Counted from the first letter of the stretch, positions 15,587-24,131 are shown. The stretch: DNA of 38,075 nucleotides from an uncultured Bacteroides sp. (GCA_949300425.1 CASGED010000088.1:1-38075), one strand, 5' to 3'. Notes: a model not told the origin generated them from the letters alone. Made by a program: numbers and translations.

Positions 15587-16627
15587 ATGAAACATTTTCT
15601 TTACTTTAGTATGCTCTTGGTGTTGCTGTTCTCTTCCTGTTCGGGTAAGAAAGGGGGCAAAAGTGTGTTTGCTACCACTTCCAGTGGCAATGCGTATGAA
15701 TTGTTAGTAGTGGTGGACCAACAGATGTGGGAGCGTCCCGCCGGACGAGCACTGAATGATGCGCTCAAGACCGATGTTCCCGGCCTGCCTCAGTCAGAGG
15801 CTTCTTTTCGTGTCATGTTTACTGATCCGGATTATTTCGATGCCACGTTGAAACTGGTTCGTAATATTGTGGTAGTTAAGGTGAGTGACATCTATACGCA
15901 ACCTAAAATGACGTATGAGTATGATGTGTATGCCTATCCGCAGGCATTGTTGACTATTCAGGCTCCCGATGAAAAATCTTTTGGCGAGTATGTCGCCCAG
16001 CACGCCCAAACCATCGTCAACTTCTTCACGCGTGCCGAAATGAATCGGCAGATGAGAGTACTGGAGACAAGCTATAATGATTATGTATATACGGAAGTGA
16101 AGAAGATGTTCGATTGTGAAGTGTGGGTACCCGGTGCGCTTTCTTCACACAAATCCGGCGACCATTTCTTTTGGGCAGGTACGAATACGGCTACGGGTGA
16201 CCAAAACTTCGTGATATATTCATTCCCTTATACCGACCCGAAGACATTTACCAAAGAATTTTTCCTGCATAAGCGTGACTCCGTGATGAAAATCAACATT
16301 CCCGGTGCGCGTGAAGGCATGTATATGGCTACGGATACGGCGTTCACAAATGTGGAGCCGATTGCCGTGCAGAACAAATATGCGTTGGAGGCCCGCGGCT
16401 TGTGGCGTATCAAAAATGATTTCATGGGTGGGCCGTTTGTGTCGCACATGCGTTTGGATACGATAAACCAGCGGATTGTGGTGTCTGAAGTCTTTGTCTA
16501 TTCACCGGACAAGATGAAACGTAACCTGATACGTCAGATGGAAGCCTCGCTCTACACGGTACGTTTGCCTCGTGCCGCCGCGCAGGATACGGTGAAAATA
16601 GGAAAAGGAAACGATGTAAACCAATAA
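15587..16627 (+). CDS. DUF4837 family lipoprotein
   Basis: The 346-residue protein has a lipoprotein signal (MKHFLYFSMLLVLLFSSC, lipidated cysteine C18) followed by a short GKKGGK linker. The mature part contains SSGNAYELLVVVDQQMW, a pattern I associate with DUF4837, a Bacteroidota-specific family of unknown function. No catalytic motif is obvious. It is anchored to a membrane in the periplasm or at the surface. It precedes pdxA by 8 bases and so is probably cotranscribed with it, in a run that also includes lptE and secG; this suggests general envelope housekeeping, but no function can be stated. Confidence 0.8.
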   Translation: MKHFLYFSMLLVLLFSSCSGKKGGKSVFATTSSGNAYELLVVVDQQMWERPAGRALNDALKTDVPGLPQSEASFRVMFTDPDYFDATLKLVRNIVVVKVSDIYTQPKMTYEYDVYAYPQALLTIQAPDEKSFGEYVAQHAQTIVNFFTRAEMNRQMRVLETSYNDYVYTEVKKMFDCEVWVPGALSSHKSGDHFFWAGTNTATGDQNFVIYSFPYTDPKTFTKEFFLHKRDSVMKINIPGAREGMYMATDTAFTNVEPIAVQNKYALEARGLWRIKNDFMGGPFVSHMRLDTINQRIVVSEVFVYSPDKMKRNLIRQMEASLYTVRLPRAAAQDTVKIGKGNDVNQ

Positions 16628-16635
16628 GGAAAACG

Positions 16636-17733
16636 ATGGAGAACCGTAAGATAAGAGTGGGTATCACCCAAGGTGATGTCAATGGTATCGGTTATGAAGT
16701 GATTCTGAAGACTTTTGCCGAACCGGCGATGTTAGAGTTGTGTACACCTATAATATATGGCTCGCCCAAGGTGGCGGCCTATCATCGCAAGGCGCTTGAC
16801 TTGCCGACCGGTTTCAGTATCGTTAATTCGGCTAAGGAAGCCGATGCGGACAAGTTGAGTATCGTGAATTGCAATGCGGACGAGGTAAAGGTGGAACTCT
16901 CCAAGCCTACGGCGGAAGGAGGTCGTGCTGCGCTTGACGCGCTGGAGAAAGCGATAGAGGAATATAAGGCGGGGCTGATAGATGTCCTGGTGACGGCTCC
17001 TATCAACAAGCATACCATTCAGTCGGAAGAATTCAGTTTTCCCGGTCATACGGAGTTCTTGGAAAATGCGTTGGGCAAAGGTCAAAAGGCTCTGATGATT
17101 CTGATGAAGGATGATTTCCGGGTGGCACTGGTGACGGGACATATACCGGTCAGCAAGATAGCCTCTACCCTGACCAAGGAACTGATAGAAGAGAAAATAA
17201 CCATCTTCAACTACTCGTTGAAACAAGACTTTGGCATTGGCGCTCCACGCATCGCGGTGCTCTCGTTGAATCCTCATGCGGGCGACGAGAGTCTGTTGGG
17301 TACGGAAGAGCAAGAAATTATCCAGCCAGCCATCGAGGAAATGCGGGCGAAAGGGGTATTCTGTTTCGGACCTTATCCGGCCGACGGATTCATGGGGTCA
17401 GGCAATTATACGCGTTTCGATGGTGTATTGGCCATGTATCACGACCAAGGTTTGGCGCCTTTTAAGGCGTTGGCGATGGACGAAGGGGTGAACTATACGG
17501 CAGGTCTTCCTGTGGTGCGTACCTCGCCTGCTCATGGCACTGCCTATGACATAGCCGGGAAAGGAGTCGCTTCGGAAGACTCTTTTCGCCAGGCCATTTA
17601 TGTGGCTATCGATGTATTCCGCAATCGCCAACGTGAACGGGTGGCGCGCGCCAATCCGTTGCGCAAGCAATATTATGAGAAGCGGGACGATAGTGATAAA
17701 CTGAAATTGGATAGTGTAGAAGAGGACTTATAA
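16636..17733 (+). CDS. pdxA: 4-hydroxythreonine-4-phosphate dehydrogenase
   Basis: The 365-residue enzyme oxidises 4-phosphohydroxy-L-threonine with NAD in the synthesis of pyridoxal phosphate, acting as a metal-dependent dimer in the cytoplasm. Signatures seen: GITQGDVNGIGYEVI at the N-terminus, TAPINKHTI (about 120-128), a metal-binding histidine in FPGHTEFL (H138), LNPHAGD near 212, and the second metal site in MYHDQGLAPFK followed by GLPVVRTSPAHGTAYDIA. Length is slightly above the usual 330 because of a longer middle and C-terminal tail. It ends 2 bases before the sigma-54 activator gene, suggesting translational coupling. Confidence 0.93.
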   Translation: MENRKIRVGITQGDVNGIGYEVILKTFAEPAMLELCTPIIYGSPKVAAYHRKALDLPTGFSIVNSAKEADADKLSIVNCNADEVKVELSKPTAEGGRAALDALEKAIEEYKAGLIDVLVTAPINKHTIQSEEFSFPGHTEFLENALGKGQKALMILMKDDFRVALVTGHIPVSKIASTLTKELIEEKITIFNYSLKQDFGIGAPRIAVLSLNPHAGDESLLGTEEQEIIQPAIEEMRAKGVFCFGPYPADGFMGSGNYTRFDGVLAMYHDQGLAPFKALAMDEGVNYTAGLPVVRTSPAHGTAYDIAGKGVASEDSFRQAIYVAIDVFRNRQRERVARANPLRKQYYEKRDDSDKLKLDSVEEDL

Positions 17734-17735
17734 GT

Positions 17736-19007
17736 ATGACAAAAGCGGAAATACAGCAAGTCAAGTTGCGTTTCGGCATTATAGGCAACAATGATGCCTT
17801 GTTGCGGGGCATTGACATCGCCATGCAGGTGGCTCCTACAGACCTTTCCGTGTTGATAACCGGAGAAAGTGGTGTCGGAAAAGAGAGCTTCCCGCAGATT
17901 ATCCACCAATACAGCCGCCGGAAACATGGGCAATACATCGCCGTGAACTGTGGTGCCATTCCTGAAGGTACCATCGATTCCGAACTTTTCGGGCATGAGA
18001 AAGGGGCTTTTACGGGAGCTATCAGCGAACGGAAGGGATATTTTGGCGAGGCAAACGGCGGTACCATTTTCCTGGATGAGGTAGGAGAATTGCCTTTGCC
18101 TACTCAGGCCCGCTTGCTTCGCGTGCTGGAGAGTGGGGAGTTCATCAAGGTGGGCTCGTCTAAAGTGGAAAAGACTGATGTGCGCATCGTGGCGGCCACG
18201 AATGTCAATCTGACGCAAGCCATTGCCGACGGACGTTTCCGTGAAGACCTTTATTACCGCCTGAATACGGTGCCCATTCAAGTGCCGCCTTTGCGTGAGC
18301 GGGGTGATGACGTGGTGCTGTTGTTCCGTAAGTTCGCTTCCGACTTTGCTGAGAAATATCACATGCCTGCTATTCAGCTTACCGAAGATGCCCGCCAGAT
18401 TCTCTTGAATTACTCCTGGCCGGGAAATGTACGTCAGCTGAAGAACATCACGGAGCAGATTTCCATTATCGAGACCAACCGTGAAATCAATGCGGCAATC
18501 CTAAAGACTTATTTGCCTCAGAATAATACGCAGCGTCTGCCGGTCCTTTCTGGCGGAAAAGAGAATAAGAGTTTTGAGAGTGAGCGCGAGATACTTTATC
18601 AGGTCCTTTTCGACATGCGGCGGGATGTGACCGAACTGAAAAAACTGGTGAATGAGATTATGGCTGAACGGGGCAGAGAAAATAATGTCTCAGCTTTGTC
18701 AGCCGAACCGTATTACTCATCTCCGTCTCAACTGATGCCCGCATCGCCTGTCGGCTCGAACGTGCCGACCATTATTCATCAGGCGGCGCAACCGACTTCT
18801 TCCATACATCATTCGTCGTCAATGAGAGACGATATACAAGATACGGAAGAATATGTGGAAGAGACGATGTCGCTCGAAGAAGCGGAAAAAGAAATGATTA
18901 GGAAAACGCTGGAGAAACACCATGGCAAGCGGAAAGACACTGCCCAGGATTTGAATATCTCCGAGCGGACTTTATATAGAAAAATTAAAGCGTATGGGTT
19001 GGATTAA
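17736..19007 (+). CDS. Sigma-54-dependent transcription activator without receiver domain
   Basis: The 423-residue protein is an AAA+ enhancer-binding activator that remodels sigma-54 RNA polymerase. Walker A GESGVGKE (43-50), the sigma-54 contact loop GAFTGA (90-95), Walker B IFLDEVGEL (D114, E115) and arginine-finger region RFREDLYYRLN are all present. A variable linker (about 260-375) is followed by a Fis-type helix-turn-helix at the end (TAQDLNISERTLYRKIKAYG). There is no N-terminal receiver or sensor domain: the AAA+ domain begins at about residue 15, so signal input must come by another route. It lies between pdxA and lptE, overlapping lptE by 14 bases. Targets are unknown. Confidence 0.93.
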   Translation: MTKAEIQQVKLRFGIIGNNDALLRGIDIAMQVAPTDLSVLITGESGVGKESFPQIIHQYSRRKHGQYIAVNCGAIPEGTIDSELFGHEKGAFTGAISERKGYFGEANGGTIFLDEVGELPLPTQARLLRVLESGEFIKVGSSKVEKTDVRIVAATNVNLTQAIADGRFREDLYYRLNTVPIQVPPLRERGDDVVLLFRKFASDFAEKYHMPAIQLTEDARQILLNYSWPGNVRQLKNITEQISIIETNREINAAILKTYLPQNNTQRLPVLSGGKENKSFESEREILYQVLFDMRRDVTELKKLVNEIMAERGRENNVSALSAEPYYSSPSQLMPASPVGSNVPTIIHQAAQPTSSIHHSSSMRDDIQDTEEYVEETMSLEEAEKEMIRKTLEKHHGKRKDTAQDLNISERTLYRKIKAYGLD

Positions 19008-19518
19008 GAAGTTATCAGTAGGGGCGACTTTGGCTTGCGTGGCTTTGGTGGTGTACTCCTGCCGTATCTCGTTGGGATTGGCGCCTATCAGTTCGATAGA
19101 TTATTCAAAGGTGAAAACCATTTCCATCGCTAATTTCCCCAATCGGGCGGAGTATGTGTATGCGCCCTTGGCCGTACAGTTCAATCAGGAATTGCGGGAT
19201 ATGTTTATCCAGCAGACACGGCTGCAGGTGGTGAATACCGGCGGAGACCTGGACATAGACGGTGAAATAACAGGCTATAACCAGTATAACGAATCGGTAG
19301 ACGCCAGCGGATATGCTTCGAAGGTAAAAGTGACGCTGACGGTGAATGTGAGATACACCAACAACACGAACCACGAAGAAGATTTCGAGCAACAGTTTTC
19401 CGCTTTCCAGACTTATGAGTCTACCCAATTGCTCACCGATGTGCAAGACCAGCTCATATCGGTGATGATAGACGATATAACGGAACAGATTTTTAATGCC
19501 ACTGTGGCAAACTGGTAA
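18994..19518 (+). CDS. lptE: LPS-assembly lipoprotein LptE
   Basis: This 174-residue lipoprotein has a signal sequence with two lysines, a hydrophobic core and a lipobox VYSC (C23). The mature part contains TISIANFPNRAEYVYAPLA, and further on LQVVNTGGDLDIDGEITGY, a pattern I know from the Bacteroidota LptE-like family, the partner of LptD that plugs the outer-membrane LPS translocon. Its start lies 14 bases inside the sigma-54 activator gene, implying coupling. With lptC at 2780, two parts of the LPS transport bridge are found in this window. Conserved short beta strands fit the known LptE fold; the assignment rests on family pattern, not on a catalytic motif. Confidence 0.82.
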   Translation: MGWIKKLSVGATLACVALVVYSCRISLGLAPISSIDYSKVKTISIANFPNRAEYVYAPLAVQFNQELRDMFIQQTRLQVVNTGGDLDIDGEITGYNQYNESVDASGYASKVKVTLTVNVRYTNNTNHEEDFEQQFSAFQTYESTQLLTDVQDQLISVMIDDITEQIFNATVANW

Positions 19519-19525
19519 CACGTAT

Positions 19526-20356
19526 ATGACTTCGGCCCAATTACAACAATGGATACGGCATCCCGAACTGTTGGATAGAGACTCTTTGTACGAGTTGCGT
19601 ACATTGGTGGCGCGCTATCCCTATTTCCAGTCATTGCATTTGCTCTACCTGAAGAATCTGTATCTGTTGCACGATGCCAGTTTTGGGGCGGAGCTGCGCA
19701 AGGCTGTGCTTTATGTGGCTGACCGTCGTTTGCTCTTTTCTTTGATAGAGGGTGACCATTATATATTGAGGCCGCATGATTCAACCACAGTGCCGATGCA
19801 AGGCATGACCGAAGAACCGGGCGTAGACCGGACGCTGTTCCTGATAGATGCATTCCTCTCTTCCATGCCCGAGGAGCAACAGCCTCCTCAATCCGTGCCC
19901 TTGGATTTCTCGGTGGACTATACTTCTTATTTGCTTCAGGATGAAGAGGAGGTGGAAGCTGCGGATAACGGAAACGTGAGACTGCGAGGGCAGGAGTTGA
20001 TAGATGGCTTCTTAAAACGTGCCGGAAATGAGACGCCTGAGGAATCGGTAAAGGTGGGGATTACGGAACCGTTTGTCCAAAATGAAGAATTGTTCCAAGC
20101 TCAAGATGTACCTTCTGCGAAAGACGATGCAGAAGAGGATGATGACGAAGGGACTGAGAACCAAACCGCAGCGAGTGACTTAGGAAACAGCTATTTTACG
20201 GAGACGCTAGCTAAAATATATATCAAACAGCACCGTTATGAGAAGGCTCTTGAAATTATTAAAAAATTAAGTTTGAATTATCCAAAAAAAAATGCTTACT
20301 TTGCAGACCAAATCAGATTTTTGGAGAAATTGATTATTAACGCTAAATCAAAATAA
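19526..20356 (+). CDS. TPR-like protein of unknown function
   Basis: I place the start at ATG 19526, 7 bases after the lptE stop, giving 276 residues; a longer reading from 19496 would overlap lptE by 23 bases and adds an unlikely leader. There is no signal peptide, so the protein is cytoplasmic. The N-terminal part is helical (LYELRTLVARYPYFQSLHLL), the middle is acidic and low-complexity (residues about 195-220, many Asp and Glu), and the C-terminus has one clear TPR-like helix pair (LAKIYIKQHRYEKALEIIKK). It is followed after 6 bases by secG. The placement hints at a link with envelope or export, but the function is unknown. Confidence 0.75.
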   Translation: MTSAQLQQWIRHPELLDRDSLYELRTLVARYPYFQSLHLLYLKNLYLLHDASFGAELRKAVLYVADRRLLFSLIEGDHYILRPHDSTTVPMQGMTEEPGVDRTLFLIDAFLSSMPEEQQPPQSVPLDFSVDYTSYLLQDEEEVEAADNGNVRLRGQELIDGFLKRAGNETPEESVKVGITEPFVQNEELFQAQDVPSAKDDAEEDDDEGTENQTAASDLGNSYFTETLAKIYIKQHRYEKALEIIKKLSLNYPKKNAYFADQIRFLEKLIINAKSK

Positions 20357-20362
20357 CGAAAA

Positions 20363-20734
20363 ATGTATTTATTATTAACTGTCTTGATGTTGCTTGCATC
20401 AGTGCTGATGTGCTTCATTGTGTTGATTCAAAACTCTAAGGGAGGCGGCTTGGCTTCCGGCTTCTCTTCATCCAACCAGATTATGGGTGTGCGTAAAACA
20501 ACAGACTTCTTGGAAAAGACTACGTGGACGCTGGCTGCCGTTATGGTGGTATTCAGCATTGCGGCCGCTTATGCCCTTCCTTCGGCTACCGCAGGTGCGG
20601 AGGATGTCATTATGGAGCAGGCTCAACAACAGGAAGCAACCAATCCGTATAACATGCCTATCGGTACAGCCGCACCGCAGACTGACGCGCCTGCCACAAC
20701 GGCTCCCGCAGCTGCTGATTCCGCAGCTAATTAA
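20363..20734 (+). CDS. secG: Preprotein translocase subunit SecG
   Basis: The 123-residue protein shows the SecG pattern: a first membrane helix from residue 1 to about 23, the conserved cytoplasmic loop QNSKGGGLASGFSSSNQIMG, and a second helix at about 52-72 (TLAAVMVVFSIAAAYAL). A Pro/Ala/Thr-rich tail of about 45 residues follows, as often in this phylum. SecG assists SecA-driven transport through SecYE. The gene is the last of its run and is followed by a clear terminator at 20776. Confidence 0.93.
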   Translation: MYLLLTVLMLLASVLMCFIVLIQNSKGGGLASGFSSSNQIMGVRKTTDFLEKTTWTLAAVMVVFSIAAAYALPSATAGAEDVIMEQAQQQEATNPYNMPIGTAAPQTDAPATTAPAAADSAAN

Positions 20735-20775
20735 GGTTTGAGGGAAATTCCCCTATGAGTTTAGAAAAAGGATAT

Positions 20776-20813
20776 AAGGCTGCCTCATAATCAGACAAGA
20801 GGCGGCCTTTTTT
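20776..20813 (+). terminator. Rho-independent terminator after secG
   Basis: AAGGCTGCCTC (20776-20786) pairs with GAGGCGGCCTT (20799 on; one G-U pair) around a 12-base loop, followed by a run of T. It separates secG from the MFS transporter gene. Confidence 0.88.
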
Positions 20814-20831
20814 AGTTTAAAAAGAGGAAAT

Positions 20832-22223
20832 ATGACTGAACAACTCAAGCAAAAACTGAGTGATTCCAAAGGCACACGTTGGGGTGCTTTGTTGGTGGTT
20901 GCCTTTACGATGATGGCAGCCTATTATGTAAATGATGTAGTAGCTCCGTTGAAGTCAATGTTAGAGGCCGATTTGGCATGGTCCAGTTCGGACTTCGGAT
21001 TTTATACAGGTGGCTATAGCTTTCTGAATGTATTCTTCTTAATGTTGATATGGGGCGGACTAATTCTTGACCGTTTTGGTATTCGTTTTACTGGGAAACT
21101 GGCTACAATCTTAATGGTGGGTGGTACTGCTTTGGAATATTACGCCATGACGGGGTTGACTGGTTCGGACGCACAACTCTTTGGACAGACCTCATTCTTT
21201 GGCTATAAGACAGGCGTGTTTGTTGCTTTTGCGGGTTATTCCATTTTTGGCGTAGGCGCCGAAGTTGCAGGTATTACCGTCACCAAGATTATCGCCAAGT
21301 GGTTTAAGGGGAAAGAGATGGCTACAGCCATGGGCGTACAGGTTGCCTTGGCCCGCATCGGTTCGCAGGCTGGTTATTCGTTGGCCATTCCGTTGGCAAG
21401 GTCGTTTGAGATTACTACCCCGGTATTGGTTGGCCTGATACTTTTGGTAGGTGGTTTGGTAGCCTTTTTCTTTTTTGCCGTGATGGACAAGAGGCTGGAT
21501 CGCCAACTGGCCGAAGCTGCTCAGACTTTGGGTGAAACAGATCCTTCCGAGAAGTTCTCTTTCAAAGACGTGAAGAACATTCTTGTCAATCCGGGCTTTT
21601 GGCTCATTGCGTTGCTTTGTGTATTGTTTTATTCCTGTGTATTCCCTTTTCAGAAGTTTGCTTCAGAGTTCATGATACTGAAGTATGGTATTGACGAAAA
21701 CATTGCAGGCACGTTTGCCGGGTTGCCTGCCTTAGGCGCATTGTTCCTGACACCGATTTTTGGCGGGTATATAGATAAGCGCGGGCGGGCTGCTTCCATC
21801 ATGTTGTTAGGTTCGGCCATGTTGATAGGGGTGCATTTCATCTATGCCATTCCGGGCGTCGATTATTGGTTGGTGGCTATTGTGTTGATGATTATTTTAG
21901 GCATTGCTTTTTCATTGGTTCCATCGGCTATGTGGCCTTCTGTAGCCAAAATTTTCCCAGTAAGCCAGCTCGGTACGGCTTATGCTCTGATTTTTTTCAT
22001 TCAGAACATTGGTTTGTGGGGTATTCCTACTATGATAGGCAAGGTGCTTGACACTTATTGTATTGCAGGTCAGAATGCTGATGGTTCTAACGTTTACGAC
22101 TATACCCTTCCCATGTGTATTTTTACGGGCATAGCTTGTCTTTCTATGCTTGTGGCGTGGATGTTGAAACGGGCGGATCGTAAGTACGGTTACGGATTGG
22201 AAGATGCCAACATCAAGAAATAA
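20832..22223 (+). CDS. Major facilitator superfamily transporter
   Basis: The 463-residue protein has about 12 hydrophobic membrane segments in two bundles of six separated by a charged loop near residues 215-250 (DKRLDRQLAEAAQTLGETDP). Family features include LILDRFGIRFTGK between helices 2 and 3 and GGYIDKRGRA in the matching place of the second half, both versions of the MFS signature. The substrate is not evident. Its last 20 bases overlap the start of a PqqD-like gene, so the two are translated together. A terminator precedes it and a promoter must lie in the short gap or the gene is read through; no good promoter was seen. Confidence 0.88.
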   Translation: MTEQLKQKLSDSKGTRWGALLVVAFTMMAAYYVNDVVAPLKSMLEADLAWSSSDFGFYTGGYSFLNVFFLMLIWGGLILDRFGIRFTGKLATILMVGGTALEYYAMTGLTGSDAQLFGQTSFFGYKTGVFVAFAGYSIFGVGAEVAGITVTKIIAKWFKGKEMATAMGVQVALARIGSQAGYSLAIPLARSFEITTPVLVGLILLVGGLVAFFFFAVMDKRLDRQLAEAAQTLGETDPSEKFSFKDVKNILVNPGFWLIALLCVLFYSCVFPFQKFASEFMILKYGIDENIAGTFAGLPALGALFLTPIFGGYIDKRGRAASIMLLGSAMLIGVHFIYAIPGVDYWLVAIVLMIILGIAFSLVPSAMWPSVAKIFPVSQLGTAYALIFFIQNIGLWGIPTMIGKVLDTYCIAGQNADGSNVYDYTLPMCIFTGIACLSMLVAWMLKRADRKYGYGLEDANIKK

Positions 22224-22566
22224 AGTCAATCTGTTGGATACGGTTCCGGTCCGCAACGGACAAGTGAATACCGAATGGGAAGATGGGTGCGCGGTCCTCG
22301 TCTTCCCGCGTTTTAAGCGTGTACATGCCTGGCATCGTCTGTTGCCCAAGTCGCTTTCTCCTTGGTTGCATGTGCGGTTGGAGGCGCATGGGACGGCTGT
22401 TTGGAACCTGATAGACGGACGGCGTACGGTACGGGAAATTGTAGATTTGTTAGATAGCCACTTTCAAGGAGAAGCAAATTACCCGTCCCGCGTAACGGCC
22501 TATTTGGCGCAATTACAGAAGGACGGGTTCATTCATCTGTTGGTCCGCTATGCGGAAGATGTTTAG
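22204..22566 (+). CDS. PqqD-family small protein
   Basis: The 120-residue protein has a PqqD-like winged fold pattern: WEDGCAVLVFPR near the start, then HGTAVWNLIDGRRTVREIVDLL and ending AYLAQLQKDGFIHLL. PqqD proteins act as peptide chaperones that hand precursor peptides to radical-SAM enzymes, but no precursor peptide or radical-SAM maturase is next to it here. It overlaps the MFS transporter gene by 20 bases on the left and the convergent DUF4831 gene by 4 bases on the right. The first residues are basic with no signal peptide. The function in this solo setting is unknown. Confidence 0.8.
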   Translation: MPTSRNKVNLLDTVPVRNGQVNTEWEDGCAVLVFPRFKRVHAWHRLLPKSLSPWLHVRLEAHGTAVWNLIDGRRTVREIVDLLDSHFQGEANYPSRVTAYLAQLQKDGFIHLLVRYAEDV

Positions 22567-23666
22567 TCTTCTTCCCGGTCTATTTTTATCAAGCCGCCCG
22601 TTGTCGTGTCGAACACAACTTTCGTGGTGGCTTTTTTGTTGAACAATACGGGAGCCAAACATTCCTGTGTGCCGAATTGAGTGACGGGTATTTCTCCATT
22701 AAACAAGGTTTGTTTCCCGTAGGTTATCACTACTTGTGCCCTGCCCGGTACGTTGTACACTACTCCTTCCGGCAGTTCCTCGTCTTTCCCCTTCTTCGTT
22801 TTCTTCTTCTTGCTTTCCTCTTCCCCAGTTGGCGTAAGGGTGGGAGTTCCCAAGTTAGAAATGCTGATGTAGATAGGGTTGCCAGCCAAATCGTCCTTGT
22901 CTGTGAGGCCTAACTTTTGGGAGAACCGGAAGGCTACTTCCTCATTCATCTCTTTAGGAGTCAGTCGGACAATGAACGTGGAGCTTTCCTTTTCCTCCTT
23001 TCCGGTGAACAAGGCTGTCATCGCATTCTCCTGTACATTCAGGTTGTCCAGCATCAGTTTTAATTGTTGCCCATCGGTAGGCATGTTGTCCGCTTCTCCA
23101 CGTATCAGTGCGTTCTTGCTTTCGCGGATGTTGAAGATTTCCTTCGCCGTCAGTTCCGCCATCTTGGCTCGCGAACTGGCCATCAGGATTTCTTCTGTCA
23201 TAAAGCTACGCGGGTCTACATCGCGTGCGGGTCGAGAGGCATTGCTTTCGCGTTGGCTCTTTTTACCTTTGTCACCACTGAAGGGCATGTTGATGGAACG
23301 TACAATGCCGTCCTCCGTCAGTTCCATTAAGGGAGCTGTGGTCTTGTCTTTCAGTTTCACAAAATAGACTTTGTCTTTGTCGGGGACGCCTGTTGTTCGT
23401 ATCTCCACTTTGTCGAGCGTCCAGTACACTTTGGCTTCGTCAGACACATCTGTCAGTCGCAGGTAACGTTCTGCATAGCGGCAGAACTCCCCGGGTGTAT
23501 AGGTGTGTCGGGTAGCGTGTGCCACGATTTCGATCTCCGTTTGTGGCAGCATGTACGTCACTCCGTAGTCTTTGCCTTGCATCACGCCTACGGTTACTTC
23601 TGTTTGCGCTTGTGTGCACAGTCCGGCGCAAAGTGCGGAAGATAAAAGAAATATGCTTTTCTTCAT
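22563..23666 (-). CDS. DUF4831 family periplasmic protein
   Basis: The 367-residue product has a type I signal peptide (MKKSIFLLSSALCAGLCTQA, cleavage near residue 20). The mature sequence contains YGVTYMLPQTEIEIV near its start and a low-complexity basic run (ESKKKKTKKGKDE, near residue 285), typical of DUF4831 proteins of Bacteroidota, whose function is unknown. The central part RSFMTEEILMASSRAKMAEL is the most family-like stretch. It is the only core gene of this window on the minus strand and converges with the PqqD gene, overlapping by 4 bases. A promoter-like pair lies at 23690-23723. Confidence 0.8.
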   Translation of the reverse strand: MKKSIFLLSSALCAGLCTQAQTEVTVGVMQGKDYGVTYMLPQTEIEIVAHATRHTYTPGEFCRYAERYLRLTDVSDEAKVYWTLDKVEIRTTGVPDKDKVYFVKLKDKTTAPLMELTEDGIVRSINMPFSGDKGKKSQRESNASRPARDVDPRSFMTEEILMASSRAKMAELTAKEIFNIRESKNALIRGEADNMPTDGQQLKLMLDNLNVQENAMTALFTGKEEKESSTFIVRLTPKEMNEEVAFRFSQKLGLTDKDDLAGNPIYISISNLGTPTLTPTGEEESKKKKTKKGKDEELPEGVVYNVPGRAQVVITYGKQTLFNGEIPVTQFGTQECLAPVLFNKKATTKVVFDTTTGGLIKIDREED

Positions 23667-23689
23667 GCGTTCTTAGGTTGATTTTTAGG

Positions 23690-23723
23690 CAAAGGTAATA
23701 AAAAAAGTGAGATACTGAGCAAA
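23690..23723 (-). promoter_or_regulatory. Promoter of the DUF4831 gene
   Basis: On the minus strand TACCTTTG (23690-23697) is a perfect -7 element, and TTTG (23720-23723) lies 22 bases upstream, slightly longer than the usual 19-21. It stands 24 bases before the start codon. Confidence 0.55.
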
Positions 23724-23958
23724 TCGCCGGAAAAATGATTGAGGCATAATACCTTACAGTACCTTCGTCTATGCTGTTTGTGGCGATAGATTGTCGCTGG
23801 CAAGAATGTTTGGTGATTAATCTTCATGTTGTGGTAGCTATTTAGAAATCGTTTTTGCAAATATCGGTAACTGATGTTGCATCCTTGGTTAAAGAGTAGT
23901 TGCTTTTTGTCTTCATTCTCTAAAGAATGTTATAAAAGCTACTTTTTTATTTGTTTTA

Positions 23959-23989
23959 TTTGCAAGTTCCTCAAAAAAACGTACCTTTG
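23959..23989 (+). promoter_or_regulatory. Strong Bacteroides-type promoter
   Basis: TTTG (23959-23962), a 19-base spacer and TACCTTTG (23982-23989) match the Bacteroides consensus perfectly. Transcription should start near 23996, only 38 bases before a terminator-like hairpin at 24034. Confidence 0.75.
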
Positions 23990-23995
23990 CAGTGT

Positions 23996-24058
23996 GTTTT
24001 TCATAGTATTAGATTTTAAGGTTAACAAAGGTTGGAGTACAGCGGTACTCCTTTTTTT
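23996..24058 (+). ncRNA. Candidate short RNA or attenuated leader upstream of the GSCFA gene
   Basis: Between the promoter at 23959-23989 and an intrinsic terminator (24034-24058) lies a unit of about 62 bases without an evident gene. It contains the direct repeat AAGGTT (24018 and 24028 region) and TTAACAAAGG just before the terminator stem. Either a stable small RNA is made, or the terminator is a control point for the GSCFA and murF-alr genes that follow. I do not recognise a named RNA family here. The 5' end is estimated from the promoter. Confidence 0.45.
24034..24058 (+). terminator. Intrinsic terminator or attenuator
   Basis: GGAGTAC (24034-24040) and GTACTCC (24045-24051) form a perfect 7-base-pair stem with loop AGCG, directly followed by seven T residues. 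It lies 74 bases before the GSCFA start codon and downstream of a good promoter. Confidence 0.75.
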
Positions 24059-24131
24059 ATGCCTGTATGTTTCGTGCAATGAGTCCTTTTCTGTATTTTT
24101 GTCCCCTGATTGACTTTAATTCGATAGAATC

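Noticed and set aside
19496-19525. Earlier start for the TPR-like gene after lptE
   Set aside because: It would overlap lptE and add a leader without conserved character; ATG 19526 gives normal spacing of 7 bases.
23874-24113. Open frame of 79 codons before the GSCFA gene
   Set aside because: It crosses the promoter and terminator hairpin, is low-complexity (Phe, Ser, Cys rich) and has no family pattern; an accidental frame is more likely.
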